Shown here piece by piece: positions 1 through 14,100 of a stretch of 64,000 bases of DNA. A program made the translations under genes and the position numbers. The number at the start of each line of letters is the position of its first letter. Position 1 is the stretch's first letter. Under the pieces are notes generated by a model, which was given only the letters and a program-made list of their open reading frames with translations, made no database searches and was not told where the DNA came from. The stretch is from Tachypleus tridentatus (lineage: Eukaryota > Arthropoda > Merostomata > Xiphosura > Limulidae): positions 159,629,310 to 159,693,309 of the forward strand of contig NC_134837.1 in assembly GCF_004210375.1 (NCBI RefSeq), written 5' to 3'.

Positions 1-3000
1 AAATTAAACTAAAAACAACAATGTCAATTTTACTAAATACAGATCAAGATAAGCTAAGCTGTACGGTAAATTAAATTAAAACAGCAATGTAAACTTTGAT
101 GAACAGAGATCAGAATAAGCTTACCTTATTGAACTCCACTCAGGAAAATTAACATTGTTGTTTATAGTTTAATTTATTGTATAGCTTAGATTAAAAACAA
201 CCTTGTTAACTATATTAAATATAGTTCAAGATAAGATAAGCTGTACGGTAAATTAAATTAAAAACAACAATGTAAACTTTACTGAATAGAGCTCAAGATA
301 AGATAAGCTATACGATAAATTAAACTAAAAAAAACAATATAAAGTTTAATGAATAGAGATAAGAATTAGCTAAGCCATAGAATAAATTAAACTAAAAACA
401 GCAATGTTAACTTTCCTAAATAGAGTTCAAGATAAGCTAAGCCATACAATAAATTTACCAAAACAACAATGTTAAGTTTCCTGAATAGAGTTGAACATAA
501 GCTAAGCTATAGGATAAATTAAACTAAAAACAACCTTGTTAACTATATTAAATAGAGTTCAAGATAAGATAAGCTGTACGGTAAATTAAATTAAAAACAA
601 CAATGTAAACTTTACTGAATAGAGATCAAGATAAGCTAAGCGATACAATAAATTAAACTAAAAACAACAATGTTAAGTTTTCTGAATAAAGTTCAGAATA
701 AGATAAACTGTACGGTAAATTAAATTGAAAACAACAATGTTAAGTTACCTGAATAGAGTTCAAGATAAGCTATACGATAAATTAAACTGAAAACAACCTT
801 GTTAACTATATTAAATATAGTTCAAGATAGGCTAAGCTATACGTTAAATAAAACTAAAAACAACCTTGTTAACCATATTAAATAGAATGCAAGATAAGAT
901 AAGCTGTGCGGTAAATTAAATTAAAAACAACAATGTAAACTTTACTGAATAGAGATCAGAATAAGATAAGCCATACAACAAATTGAACTTTAAACAACAA
1001 TGTTAAGTTTCCTGAATAAATTTCAAGATAAGCTAAGCCATACAATAAATAAACAAAAACAACAATGTTAAGTTTTCTGAATACAGTTGAAGATAAGTAA
1101 GCTAAGCTGTACGGTTTACTATATTATACTAAATATACTATATTATACTAAATATAGTTCAGGATAAGGTAAACTGTACTGTAAATTAAATTAAAAGCAA
1201 CAATGTTAAGTTACTTGAATAGAGTTCAAGATAAGCTAAGCTATACGATAAATTAAACTAAAAACAACCTTGTTAACTACATTAAATATAGTTCAAGATA
1301 TGATAAGCTGTACGGTAAATTAAATTAAAAACAACAATGTAAACATTATTGAATAGAGATCAAAATAAGCTAAGCTGAGCCATACAATAAATTAAAATAA
1401 AAACAACAATTTTAAGTTTTCTGAATAGAGTTCAAGATAAGATGAAATGTACGGAAGATTAAACTAAAAACAACAATGTTTAGTTTCCTGAATAGAGTTC
1501 AAGATAAGCTATACGATAAATTAAACTAAAAACAACCTTGTTAACTATATTAAATATAAATCAAGATAAGATAAGCTGTACCGTAAATTAAATTAAATAC
1601 AACAATGTAAACTTTACTGAATAGAGATTAGAATAAGCTAAGCCATAGAGTAAATTAAACTAAAAACAACAATGTTTAGTTTCCTGAATAGAGTTCAAGA
1701 TAAGCTATACGATAAATTAAACTAAAAACAACCTTGTTAACTATATTAAATATAAATCAAGATAAGATAAGCTGTACGGTAAATTAAATTAAAAACAACA
1801 ATGTAAACATTATTGAATAGAGATCAAAATAAGCTAAGCTGAGCCATACAATAAATTAAAATAAAAACAACAATTTTAAGTTTTCTGAATAGAGTTCAAG
1901 ATAAGATGAAATGTACGGAAGATTAAACTAAAAACAACAATGTTTAGTTTCCTGAATAGAGTTCAAGATAAGCTATACGATAAATTAAACTAAAAACAAC
2001 CTTGTTAACTATATTAAATATAAATCAAGATAAGATAAGCTGTACGGTAAATTAAATTAAAAACAACAATGCAAACTTTACTGAATAGAGATTAGAATAA
2101 GCTAAGCCATAGAGTAAATTAAACTAAAAACAACAATGTTTAGTTTCCTGAATAGAGTTCAAGATAAGCTATACGATAAATTAAACTAAAAACAACCTTG
2201 TTAACTATATTAAATATAAATCAAGATAAGATAAGCTGTACCGTAAATTAAATTAAATACAACAATGTAAACTTTACTGAATAGAGATTAGAATAAGCTA
2301 AGCCATAGAGTAAATTAAACTAAAAACAACAATGTTTAGTTTCCTGAATAGAGTTCAAGATAAGCTATACGATAAATTAAACTAAAAACAACCTTGTTAA
2401 CTATATTAAATATAAATCAAGATAAGATAAGCTGTACGGTAAATTAAATTAAAAACAACAATGTAAACATTATTGAATAGAGATCAAAATAAGCTAAGCT
2501 GAGCCATACAATAAATTAAAATAAAAACAACAATTTTAAGTTTTCTGAATAGAGTTCAAGATAAGATGAAATGTACGGAAGATTAAACTAAAAAGCAACA
2601 ATGTTTAGTTTCCTGAATAGAGTTCAAGATAAGCTATACGATAAATTAAACTAAAAACAACCTTGTTAACTATATTAAATATAAATCAAGATAAGATAAG
2701 CTGTACGGTAAATTAAATTAAAAACAACAATGTAAACTTTACTGAATAGAGATTAGAATAAGCTAAGCCATACAATAAATTAAACAAAAACAACAATGTT
2801 AAATTTCCTGAATAGAGTTCAAGATAAGCTAAGCTATTCGATAAATTAAACTAAAAACAATCTTGTTAACTATATTAAATAGAGTTCAAGACAAGATAAG
2901 CTGTTCGGTAAATTGAATTAAGAACAAATATGTAAACTTTACTGAATAGAGATCAGAATAAGCTAAGCCATACAATAATTAAGCTGAAAACAAAAATGTT

Positions 3001-3745
3001 AAGTTTCCTGAATAGAGTTGGAGATAAGCTAAGCCATACAATAAATAAACTAAAACAACAGTTTGAGTTTCCTGAATAGAGTTGAGGATAAGCTATACGA
3101 CAAATTAAACTAAAAACAACCTTGTTAACTATATTAAATATAGTTCAAGATAAGATAAGCTGTACGGTGAATTAAATTAAAAACAACAATGTAAACTTTA
3201 CTCAATAGAGATCAGAATAAGCTAAGCCATACAATAAATTAAACTAAAAACAACAATGTAAACTTTACTCAATAGAGATCAGAATAAGCTAAGCCATACA
3301 ATAAATTAAACTAAAAACAACAATGTTTAGTTTCCTGAATGGAGTTCAAGATAAGCTAAGCCAAACAATAAATTAAACTAAAAACAACAATGTTAAGTTT
3401 CATGAATAGAGTTCATGATAAGCTAAGCTATACAATAAATTAAACTAAAAACAACTTTTTGTTTCCTGAATAGAGTTCAAGATAAGGTAAAATGTACGGA
3501 AAATTAAACTAAAACAACAATGTTAAATTTTCTTAATAGAGTTCAAGATAAGCTAAGCCATACAATAAATAAACTAAAATAACAATGTTAAGTTTCCTGA
3601 ATAGAGTTGAAGATAAGCTAACTATACGATAAATTAAACTAAAAACAATCTTTTTTACTATATTAAATATAGTTCAAGATAAGATAAGCTGTACGGTAAA
3701 TTAAATACAAAACAACAATGTAAACTTTACTGAATAGAGATCAGG
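1..3745. repeat. AT-rich satellite array, about 66-bp monomer, with higher-order structure
   Basis: About 3.7 kb of head-to-tail monomers of roughly 66-67 bp. Each contains a TAAATTAAACTAAAAACAAC-like core, then a GAATAGAGTTCAAGATAAGC-like half, then a short GTACGG or ATACGATA link. The monomers are diverged and alternate between subtypes. Between about 1475 and 2600 the subtype carrying AATGTTTAGTTTCCTG recurs at 1475, 1671, 1939, 2135, 2331 and 2600. The spacings are 196, 268, 196, 196 and 269 bp, that is blocks of three and four monomers that are nearly identical to one another. The array runs off the left edge and stops abruptly near 3745. There are no open frames. Confidence 0.95.
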
Positions 3746-4328
3746 TTAAAATATGGGATCGTGAGTGATGACAACGGTTGAAGAGCGTTCCTATCGGCGA
3801 ATAGTGAAAAGGTTGTCTATTTTTTTAAAAAAAATGAAAAACACTTTTTTATTTTACCCATATTTTTTCTGTTTTATGCACCGCGTTTAATTAGAAAAAT
3901 ATGTATTTTTGGATGTATTCTTTAATGATGGAATCAAAAATATTAATTGAAATTTGAAGAATCGAAATTTTTTGCTTGGTTAAGACAGTTTATGTGAGGT
4001 TGAATTAAATTAGACTAATTAGTAAAAAACAATATTTATACTTAAGTTAAAAATAAATTTACTTTCAACATCTCATAAAATGAAAATATTTCCGAATTCC
4101 CCTATTTTTAAATCAATTCTTAAAATTCTAATTTATATTTTTAAAATTTGCAGAAAATTTAAAATACTTAAAATGTGGTTTAGAGAAGTAAATAGAGTCA
4201 TTGTGGAACAAATCGTAAGTTGATTGACTCGCATTTCTACGAGTTTGTTTGGCGTCATAGGCAGTAAAATCATAGTCTCCGCTTCAATTTAATTAAGAAT
4301 ATTTCTGAATGTTCATATTTTTTTTAGT
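3746..4328. other. Unannotated AT-rich intronic DNA
   Basis: Low-GC single-copy-looking sequence between the satellite and the first SINE. I looked for the exon encoding the start of GAF-A, which should precede the exon at 5083, and found no convincing candidate here. It most likely lies to the left of this window. Confidence 0.5.
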
Positions 4329-4577
4329 TCGACATGGCCAGGTGATTAGGGCGCTCTACTTGTAATTCAAGGGTGGCGGGTTCGAAATCATGTCACATCA
4401 AACATGCCCCCTACTTTCAGCCCTGTAGGCATTACAATGTGACCACCTATCCCACTCTTTGTTGGTAAAAGAGCAGCTCAGAAGTTGGCGGTGGGTGGCG
4501 ATAACTGGCTACCTTTCCTCTAGTCTTACATTGCTAAATTAGGAACGGCTAGTGCTGATAGTTCTCGTGTAGCTTTG
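4329..4577 (+). mobile_element. tRNA-derived SINE (group 1), diverged
   Basis: A tRNA-like head with a degenerate A box (CATGGCCAGGTGATTAGG) and B box (GGGTTCGAAATC) is followed by the group-1 body: AAACATGC, a CACTCTTTGTTGGTAAAAG segment, GGCGGTGGGTGG, and CTAGTCTTACATTGCTAAAT. The copy ends at TAGCTTTGC and directly abuts an inverted copy. Confidence 0.85.
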
Positions 4578-4803
4578 CTAGCCGTCCCTAATTTAGCAGT
4601 GAAAGACTAGAGGGAAGGCAGATAGTCATCACCACCCACCGCCAACTCTTGGGGTACTCTTTTACCAACGAATAGTGGGATTGACCTCACATTATAACGC
4701 CCTCACGGCTGAAAGGGCGAGCATGTTTGGCGCAACGGGGATGCGAACCCGCGACCCTCAGATTACGAGTCGCACGCCTTAACACGCTTGGCCATGCCGG
4801 GCT
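4578..4803 (-). mobile_element. tRNA-derived SINE (group 1), inverted partner
   Basis: This is the reverse complement of the group-1 SINE, from TAGCCGTCCCTAATTTAGCA to the tRNA-like head (GCGAACCCGCGACC and GGCCATGCCGGG). It abuts the plus-strand copy at 4329-4577 with no spacer, so the two bodies form an inverted repeat of about 200 bp. Confidence 0.9.
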
Positions 4804-5082
4804 GTTCCTAAAATCGTCGTTAAAACTACATTCATTTTCTTTTACTTTTTGGAGCAGTGTATGAATCGAAAAAATCTTAGTCTAAATGAAACTTCAAAAA
4901 CCAAAGTATTCAAAACTTGAGTATAAATTGATAAAACTTGTCTTTAAAAGTCCTGTTCTAATCTTATTATTTCTGAGCTACAAGGCAATTTACTGCAAAT
5001 AGAAACTTTCGTTTGTGAGAACAGAAAATAAACGTCAAACCTATTATTCATTAATATAATAAAAATTGTTTCTATTGCTTAG

Positions 5083-5124
5083 GTAGTTGGAGATAGAATT
5101 CTTGATGAAAAGGTAACATTTTTG
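5083..5124 (+). CDS. PDE2A: PDE2A exon (GAF-A, strand leading to [14 protein letters not shown])
   Basis: Bounded by TTGCTTAG and GTAAGT. It is 42 nt, phase 0 to 0, reading [14 protein letters not shown], which aligns with vertebrate GAF-A VIGDKVLGEEVSFPL. This is the first exon recognisable in the window and sits just upstream of a SINE. Confidence 0.75.
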
Positions 5125-8100
5125 GTAAGTGATAAGAAATAAGCGTACTGTTATTTTTCCCGATTTGTGTAATTCATCTTAACGTTTCCGGTTACTTTTA
5201 TATTCACAATTAAATAGTACAATGAAGAAAGGTTTGTATGTAGGAGAAAGAAAAACCAATCGTTTCATAATTATAAGTCCCCCGCTAATACAGCGGTAAG
5301 TCCACGGATTTACAACGCTGCCATCAGGGGTTCGATTCCTCTCGGTGGACTCAGCAGATAGCCCGATGTGGCTTTGCCACAAGAAAACACATACACATAT
5401 TTATAAACCTAGATAGGAAAGTTGCTCATGTCGTAGTTTAGAGAAAAAACGTAGACCATGTTGACTGTTGTATTTCTGGTGAATATTAGGATTAATTGAA
5501 TATTCTATTTTACTAAAAACTTCGCATTGATAATTCGCCAAAAGTAGTATCGTTAGTTTATTGTTTGTGAATTTTGTAATTTTCACTAATCTTTTTTATG
5601 TTTAGAGTTTGAAATAAACATTACTAGTGGTTTATTACTACTATTACTAGCAGAATTCCTTAAAAATACCAACAATTTTCCATTGGCAAATTCAGGTTAA
5701 TTGTAACATTAGTGTTCTATAGTTGTAATTTCTTTGTATATTCTCTTAAATTATCTGATGAAACTATTTAATTGCTCAATACACGTGAATAAAACAACTT
5801 GTTATGTTTTCTACTTCAAAATTTTACAAATTTCAACACGTGCACACAATTATAACGTGTTGTAGAAGTACATTACAGATGACATTTAAACCTTTATAGC
5901 AATACAAAGAATATAATCTAAAATTAACTTACTTCTTTCTGCAAAGAAAATAGATAAATGCGATATCAAACACCGATACAAGTACTTCATGAAAACAAAC
6001 TGACTGCCTCACCTATCCATCTTGAAATAACTCTACGTATTTCTCGAATATTTAACTTCGAATGTACGAGAGAAACTTGACATCATATTAGAACTTGATA
6101 GGTGTTTTAAGCCTATCTTAGCGTCATACGGCCTCTTTAACAATCCTAATATACAAAACACTACACTAAACTATCCACACACTAAGTCTTTTTGGTAGTT
6201 TTTACTTTTTCAAAGGTTTATGGAAGGTAGGATGACATCTTGTCCCTTGTTGTTCTTGACCATCCTGTCGCCGAAAACGTTTCTCCTGAGTAAGTAATTT
6301 AAGAATCCTCTGTTCGCTTCATTCTTGATTATTCTCTGGAAACGGCTTCATCGATAACTTTGAGCTACACTACAGATTGTAGTTCTACTGACAAATTCTA
6401 TTCTGCAGCACCCAATTGACCATTCTCTGACAACATACTTTCAAAGACGATCCATAGTGGATGACCTTTGGTTTGAATCACTTTCCTCCAAACATTTATT
6501 TATCTTTTGAATTTGTCGTCTCTTACGAAGAGAACTGTTCATCCACACCATATCTTCTCGCTGGAATTTAGTTTTAGCAGTACTTACCTTACAGCTACCT
6601 TCACTTAAAGTCGTATATGACATCTTCATTGCTTCGCATCAAGAAAAGCTCCTTTAACCACCAATCCCTCATGACTTGTTAAAGTATTTGGTTCCACTAT
6701 ACAGCATTCACTAGATGAAGAATTATTGCTATTGACTCTTGATATGAGTATCCTACTTCTTAATGGTGCAATGACTGTTATCCTTGTTCCAACTAGAATT
6801 TCAACCTCTCACTAATAATTGCCATGTCGTAGATACATAAGGATTTCCTGATTATAGATTGTGAAAGAATCTGAAATTAGCCTTACCTTACATCCACGTC
6901 TCTGTATGAAGTCAATTCTCAAAATGCACTCTTCTTCGATATCAGTTAAGTCCACATCATAAGGAACAGAACCTATAATAATAGTAACTTCTTTTTCCTA
7001 TAGTATTATACCCAGATGGTATTCAAATCAATCTCTTTTATTTTTTCATCTATGGTGGCATTTTTTAATATTTCGTTAACAAATCAGTATAAATAATTGT
7101 AACTGTGGAACGAGTCTCATTCAGGCCCCCCAGTGGCCCAGCGGTATTTGTTTGGACTTACACTGCAAGAAACCAGGTTTCGATACCCGTGTTGGACAGA
7201 ACATAGTTACCCCTTCGTGTAGCTTTATGTTTAACTACAAATAAACAAAGTGTCTATCAGCGTTTTGCAAGATTTCCCGTCAATAAGCACGTGAATGATT
7301 TTCTTCAAATGATGATCTTCTTTTCTTGTCCCTAATAGGTGGAATATCTCCAGCTGATCTTCGCTTTATAAATCCGAATAGTTTCTGTTTCCTCTATATC
7401 ACATTAGTTCTAGTTAAGCTCGCTACCCTTGGCTTGATAATAGCTGTTATTAAGTTTCTTTGAAGTATCAGAAGAAATAGATAAGTTTTACACAGTTATA
7501 TCAGTTACCCCTTTCTGATATCATTTGAGAAATTTTATGCCATACAAGACTTTGCCTGCAGTTCTTAGCAAAATGATTCTTCATGTTACATTTAAACAGC
7601 TATTTCCTCACAGTTATTTCCTGTGTCTGTTTAACTAGTTGTCAAACTAATACTTTCATTTATTCTACTTTATCAATAGCGAAATGAGGTTTCAATACTA
7701 TGGGATCTAATATCCCCATAACTTACAGAATGTGCCATTAATAGTTTCTCTTCAGTTTTGACGGATTTAACTTCCATCACCAACTGCAAAACTTCTTTAA
7801 AGACATTCATCCACTTCGTTTTGGTCTGATCCTCATATCTTTATCTGTTATGATAGCTACAAATTGGTTAAATGTCAGCAAGTTCATCGTTTCACGAGCA
7901 GCGTTTCGGTAAGATAATTAAACTAGTCTTTAGAAACTTTCTGCAAGTTAGGTTAAGGTCTTTTCTCTTCTCTTTACTCTGTTCCAGACCTTTGTTCTGT
8001 GTACTTATTTTTCGTGCGGCACTCTGAACCTGTTGGATATGATTCTCAGCTGGAAAGTTACTTAATGTTGTCCAAGTTGGTCCTTTTAAATGGAAAGCAA

Positions 8101-11100
8101 GATATATGATTATTGTTCAATATTTCACCTATTCCTCTGTAAAAAGACTTCAAGCTGTACCATGGTACCTTCTTGTCATGGTCCTTTCGTTTGGGCCTAT
8201 GTTGATCTTATCAGCTCAATTCTGAAACTAGACTTGATAGTGTGCCTGCTGAAGTAGTCCAAAAAGGTCCTACACTAACATATGTTACAGTAGTTGTAAT
8301 AGGTGTAGACCAAATAAGCTCTACTGTTCCACATTTGGAGGTAGATGTTTTCGATTTAAGATTTGAACAAATGTAGTAAGAGGCGTGGATCGTGTAATAT
8401 TTGTATTTAATCATTCATTTTTAGATGTTTCATTCTGGTATTGTTGTTCTTTTGTACTTCAATAATTCTCTTTTTTACTTCACTTTTCACTTTGTCTTTA
8501 TCTTATTGTACCTCGTATTTGTTGTAATAGTTCTAGCATACGCATCCTTTTACTTCATCGATCTTCTCTTTAATTAGAATACTTTTATTTTTAGTTTATC
8601 TTGAAGCAACGCGTCTCTTTCTTTTAATGCTCTTTCTCCCTGGTTCTTTTTTAATTATCTATAAATTTCGTCATGATTTTCTTTTAACTTTCTGACACTC
8701 CCTCTTTCTCTCTATTATTTTCTATCCTACTTTTCTTGGTGATATTTAAATGTTTCAACTGGTTCTTCTTTATCATGTCTTAATAATTCCATCATCCCCA
8801 GTAATCTTGAATCTTATTATTTGACTTCGTAGTCACCATTTTCGACTTTTAAATTTCTTTTACAATTATATTTTAAATAACGTTCCAATCCTGACACTAA
8901 GTTTGTGTTGTTGTTCGGTCATTGGCAAATTCTTTTAAATTATTTGCTGAAAGTAATTCAACGTTCAGTGCACGGGACGAGAACGAATTATCTTTATTAC
9001 CTCCTTTATCATTCCTAAAACTTTGAATACTTGCACACTGCCGTAACTTATTGCGGGACAACGTTACATATAATGTTCGAAATTTTTATAAAAATACTAG
9101 GAATGACATCAAATGAACTCTTGTGCAAAGAAATTCGATAAGCGCGGTAGCAAACACTTATCCAAATATATCACGAAAACACATCGACTGGTTTAACTTT
9201 TTATTTTAAAAGAACTCTACACTATTCACAACTATCTCTTATTTGTAATCTAATTTCGAATGTACAAGAAAACACGATGCCAATTTAAAACTTTCTAAAA
9301 TTCTAAGGTTTTTTAAACGTCATTAGCCCTTTAGCTAACAAATTACAATATTAAATATATAGTTTACAACAATACATAATTTTTTTCTGAATTTCAGATT
9401 TCAGACATTGTTTTTGCTTACAGCCTTACATAGATAAATTATTTTGAATACTTAGAGAAATGTGTTCAAATCGCATTCTGTTAAAACATGTTGGTGACCT
9501 TCTTTCGATACTACACGTTACGAAGTTTTGTTTTTTTTATTCTTACAAACGCCATTTCATTACTTTTAAGCTCGTGGGGACGTTATAGTGTGACTGTCAA
9601 ATCCACTATTCATTAATAAAAGAATAGCCCAAGGGTTGATGGCGGGTGGTGATGTCTAGCTGCCATTTCTCTGGTCTTACACTGCTAAATTATGGACGGC
9701 TAGCGCAAACAGTCCTCGTGTAGCTGCGAAATTCAAAACAAACCAATCATTACTTTTGAAATAAATTACAATAGTGAGTTTTTTTTAGACGTTCACCAAC
9801 AAATTGTTTATAAACCTTTTGTGGTTAATAGATTCGGTATGTACTTACAAAACTTTGATTAACTTTTCAGTATGAAATGGTGTGACATGACAATGTATAT
9901 GGCTTTCTTTTCTCAACGTTATATCCAACTACCACTTAAAATGAACTGTTAGCTTTTTAATTTTTTGGTAATTATTCAAATGTTCACACTGATTAATTAT
10001 TATTAACAATATTATTATAGGTCGAGTTTAAAACATATCTATAGAATTGGCTTCACTTCGTTTGACATCATTCGAAATGTGTCATATTCGAAAGGCATTC
10101 TTAGGACTACTTAATACAATCTTTCAAGTAGCTATGAGGATGTTAAACTTTATCATAACATTTATTTTTAGATAGACGAAAAACTGAGAATTAGCTAGTA
10201 CCGTATTTAGAAACCTCAGGAGTTGTTTAATACTTTTATGTTTCTATATGGTAATATCTGCCACATATAAATAAAACTTAATTGTATGATTGTTACACTT
10301 GTTCAACACGATAGAATAAAGGTGATATGACCCAAAAATTGTATTACAAAACTAACTTTTTGACTGTTATACAGCTAGATGAGGTTAAAAACACCGATTT
10401 TGAATCACTTTAAGACTTGAGAAAAGAAATGCCTGACATAAAGAGATAGCGTAACATAAAGCGTGCTTCTTGATCGTATCTCTGAGTGTTATCGTTGCAC
10501 ATGGGCATTATGAGTGTTTACAAAATTAGTCTTCCGCGACTATAAAAAACTGAAACTGTAAACTTTCCATTGGTTCCTGGTTTCCAATATATTGATAATA
10601 AATGATCATTTCTTCACATAATCCGAAACACAGTATTCTTTAAATCTATCTCTAAATATTGCTTTCAGTTTTGTTTTTCTATCTTTTTCGCCATAGACTC
10701 CTAACAACAGCCTTAGTACAGCTATGACAGAAAAGAGGTCAATCAGATTTCAAGATATTAAGAAGGTAAGTTCAAATATTCGTTTAAATAGCTTATAATG
10801 TTACATCTTCTATTTTATTTAAAACGTAGAAATGTTGACATACTTTCATTCCGGATTATACATGATGTCAATTGTAACATGAACCAATCTGGTTCTTGTG
10901 GGTTTCATTCTGAACAAGCTTATTATTAATACGTAGTATTTTATAATATATAATATCACATATATAATACACAAGATCACATATGTAATATACAGTATCA
11001 CATATATAATACACAAGATCACATGTATAATATAGAGTATCACCTACATAATATAGAGTACCACATGTATAATATAGTGTCACATATATAATATAGAGTA

Positions 11101-14100
11101 TCACATAAATAATACACAAAATCACGTATATAATACACAAGATCTCATATATAATACACAATATCACACATATAATATATAGTGTCACATATATAATATA
11201 TATATCACATACATAATATACAGTATCACGTATATAATACACATTATCACAATATAATATACAGTGTCACATATAATATATATATATATATATATATCAC
11301 ATCCATAATATACAGTATCACGTATATAATATACATTGTCACACATATAATGTACAGTATCATATATATAACATACAATATCACGTATAATATACAGTAG
11401 CACATATATAACATACAATATCACATATAATATACAATATCACATTTATAATATACAGTATCACTTTTATAACATACAATATCACATATATAATATACAG
11501 TATCACACATATAATATACAGTATCACGTATATAGTATTCATTGTCACACATATAATATACAGTATCACATATATAATATACAATATAACATATATAATA
11601 TACAATATCACATATATAATATACATTACCACGTGTATAATATACAGAATCACAAGTATAATATATAGTATCACATACATAATATACAATATCACATTTA
11701 TAATATACAGCATCACATACATAATATACAATATCACATATATAATATACAGTATCACATATAATATACAAAATCACATATATAACGCACAGTGTCACAT
11801 ACATAATATACAATATCTCATATATAATATACAGTATCACACATGTAATATACGAATCACAAGTATAATATATAGTATCACATACATAATATACAGTATC
11901 ACATATATTATACACAGTATCACATATATAATAAACGGTATCACACATATTATAGTACCATTACAACAATTAAACAGTTGCTGATGTGAAATGACAACAT
12001 TTATGTGATATTTCAGTTCCTAGTTATCAATATAAAGTAACTGCTTCCAAACTAATAAAATGGAATGAGATATATGTGTATACGCTATAGAATTCCATCC
12101 ATTCTTAATGGTATTCTGAACATAATACTACACATATGTATAAAATAGTCCGAATAAAAAACAATTGTAAGAAAACAACTAAATAATTAAACGTTACCAA
12201 AATCAGAAGAAACAATTACTCCGGTTGTTTTATAACAGTGGTAAAGTTATTTCTTGGTATTTTCAAAGAAACGGAATTTAAGTACAATATTGGAAGTAAT
12301 TAGAAAACAATGAATAAAATGGGTATAAAACACAAATATTATGGGATTGTCACCCACTGTATTTTAGGAAAGTGAACTTCACCAGCATACAGTCTCGTGC
12401 TCGTATTTTACAATGTGATTTACTTTCATTGGGCCAGATAAATAGTGCCACACAATTATATTTATAAACATGCAGATATTCATATTATTTCCGTAAATAG
12501 TGTAGTGAGTGAATGCAGTCTTAACATTCAGGACAGAAATGTCACATTACTAACATGTAGAAATCAAGGTTGTAGGTGTTAAAGGCTACTCCATGCGCAA
12601 ACAGAAGTAAAATTTAGTTTTTATTAAGATTTGTTTGGGAAAAAACAGTAAACACTATGCGAAATTAATACTTTGTAAAAACGAAACCATTCACCTAGAA
12701 ACTCAAAACGTTTTTTTTTTCAAAGTAGCACTAACATATTACCTAATACACGACGATCCTATAGGGATCATTCTGATGATCTAGTTGTAATTAAAGGACT
12801 TCACTTAATTAGGTGAGTAAGTCTGTAGAATGATTCTCTTTATAGATTAATTCAAATTTAAATTGCTTGGCAACAATAAACGATAGTTTATTTTAAGAAA
12901 GCTATCATGGCCAACATACAACATTTTCATTGGAAGCATGCTTTGAAACCAGTAAAATTGTAGGATTTCTCTTAGCCAATGATATTGGAGATCCACATAC
13001 AACTGATGGCACCCAGACTGCGGAAAGGTAGAATCAGTTTTTTTATACATTGAGTCATTCTCTCAGAACAAATCCTATTGGGCAGGAATTCATTTTCCAG
13101 CAACTTCCAAACATGCAGCAAATATGATAAAGGTATACTTGGAAGGAAAAAGAAGCCAGAAACACTCGCAACAATCAATTGGTATGCACAAAGTTCCAAT
13201 ATGAACATTATTGAAGTTACATCAGTCTTTATGGACATTGAGAAGGCTAAACGGCAACCAAGTTATTTATCTTAATTGTAAAACGTTATCAGGGCATTTG
13301 GAGTTATGTTTCAAAATTATACATTAATAAACTTGTGGCAGTATAAACGTAAAACGAACACTCTGCACAAAATATCAGTGAATTATATAAATTATATGCT
13401 TCACTTTTAAATTTGCTTATAACAGTGTATTGTAGTAAATATAAATTGACCTTTTAACTGCAATAATTTTTGTTCTTGACTCCTGCATATCTATCCGCTG
13501 TGTGTTTCAATATTTAATTTCAATACTATATATATGCACAAACTCGCTTTCCCGGGTGGTTAAGGTACTTGACTCGTAATTCTAGGTTGACGGGTTCGAA
13601 ATCTCGTCATATCAAACATTATCTTCCTTTCAGCCGTGGGAACATTATAAGTGACGGTCAATCCCACTATTCGTTGATAAAAGAGTAGCCCAAGAATTGG
13701 TGGTGGGTAGTGATGACTAGCTGTCTTTTCTCTAGTCTTACACTGCTAAATTAGGGATGGCTAGCGCAGATAGCCCTCGCGTAGCTTTGCGCGAAATTCA
13801 AAAACAAACAAACACTTTTTTCGCGTGGATTAACATAAATTTCGTATTACAAACGAACCTAAATGTAGGAGAAAATAACATTATAGCAACTTAAACAGCT
13901 TTTGTAATCTCATGTACATAATCACTTTTTCTACTGGTAAACATATATTTCTCAAATTTTCCAAGCAAATACCTCTTCATTTTTCAGTTCATGACAAATT
14001 TTTAAAATGATGTTTCAAAGAAGGAGTAATAGTGTTTTAGCGTCATCTAGTGGCCAATGAGAAAACAATCCTTTTCGCAATTCAAATAATTTAATAGCAT

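Noticed and set aside
10846-11948. Several minus-strand open frames of up to 175 codons rich in Tyr, Ile and Cys
   Set aside because: They are in-frame readings of the 21-bp minisatellite and appear in more than one frame at once.
13078-13275. Plus-strand frame of 65 codons as a possible PDE2A exon
   Set aside because: It does not match GAF-A, and the splice sites around it do not give the required phase without a stop.
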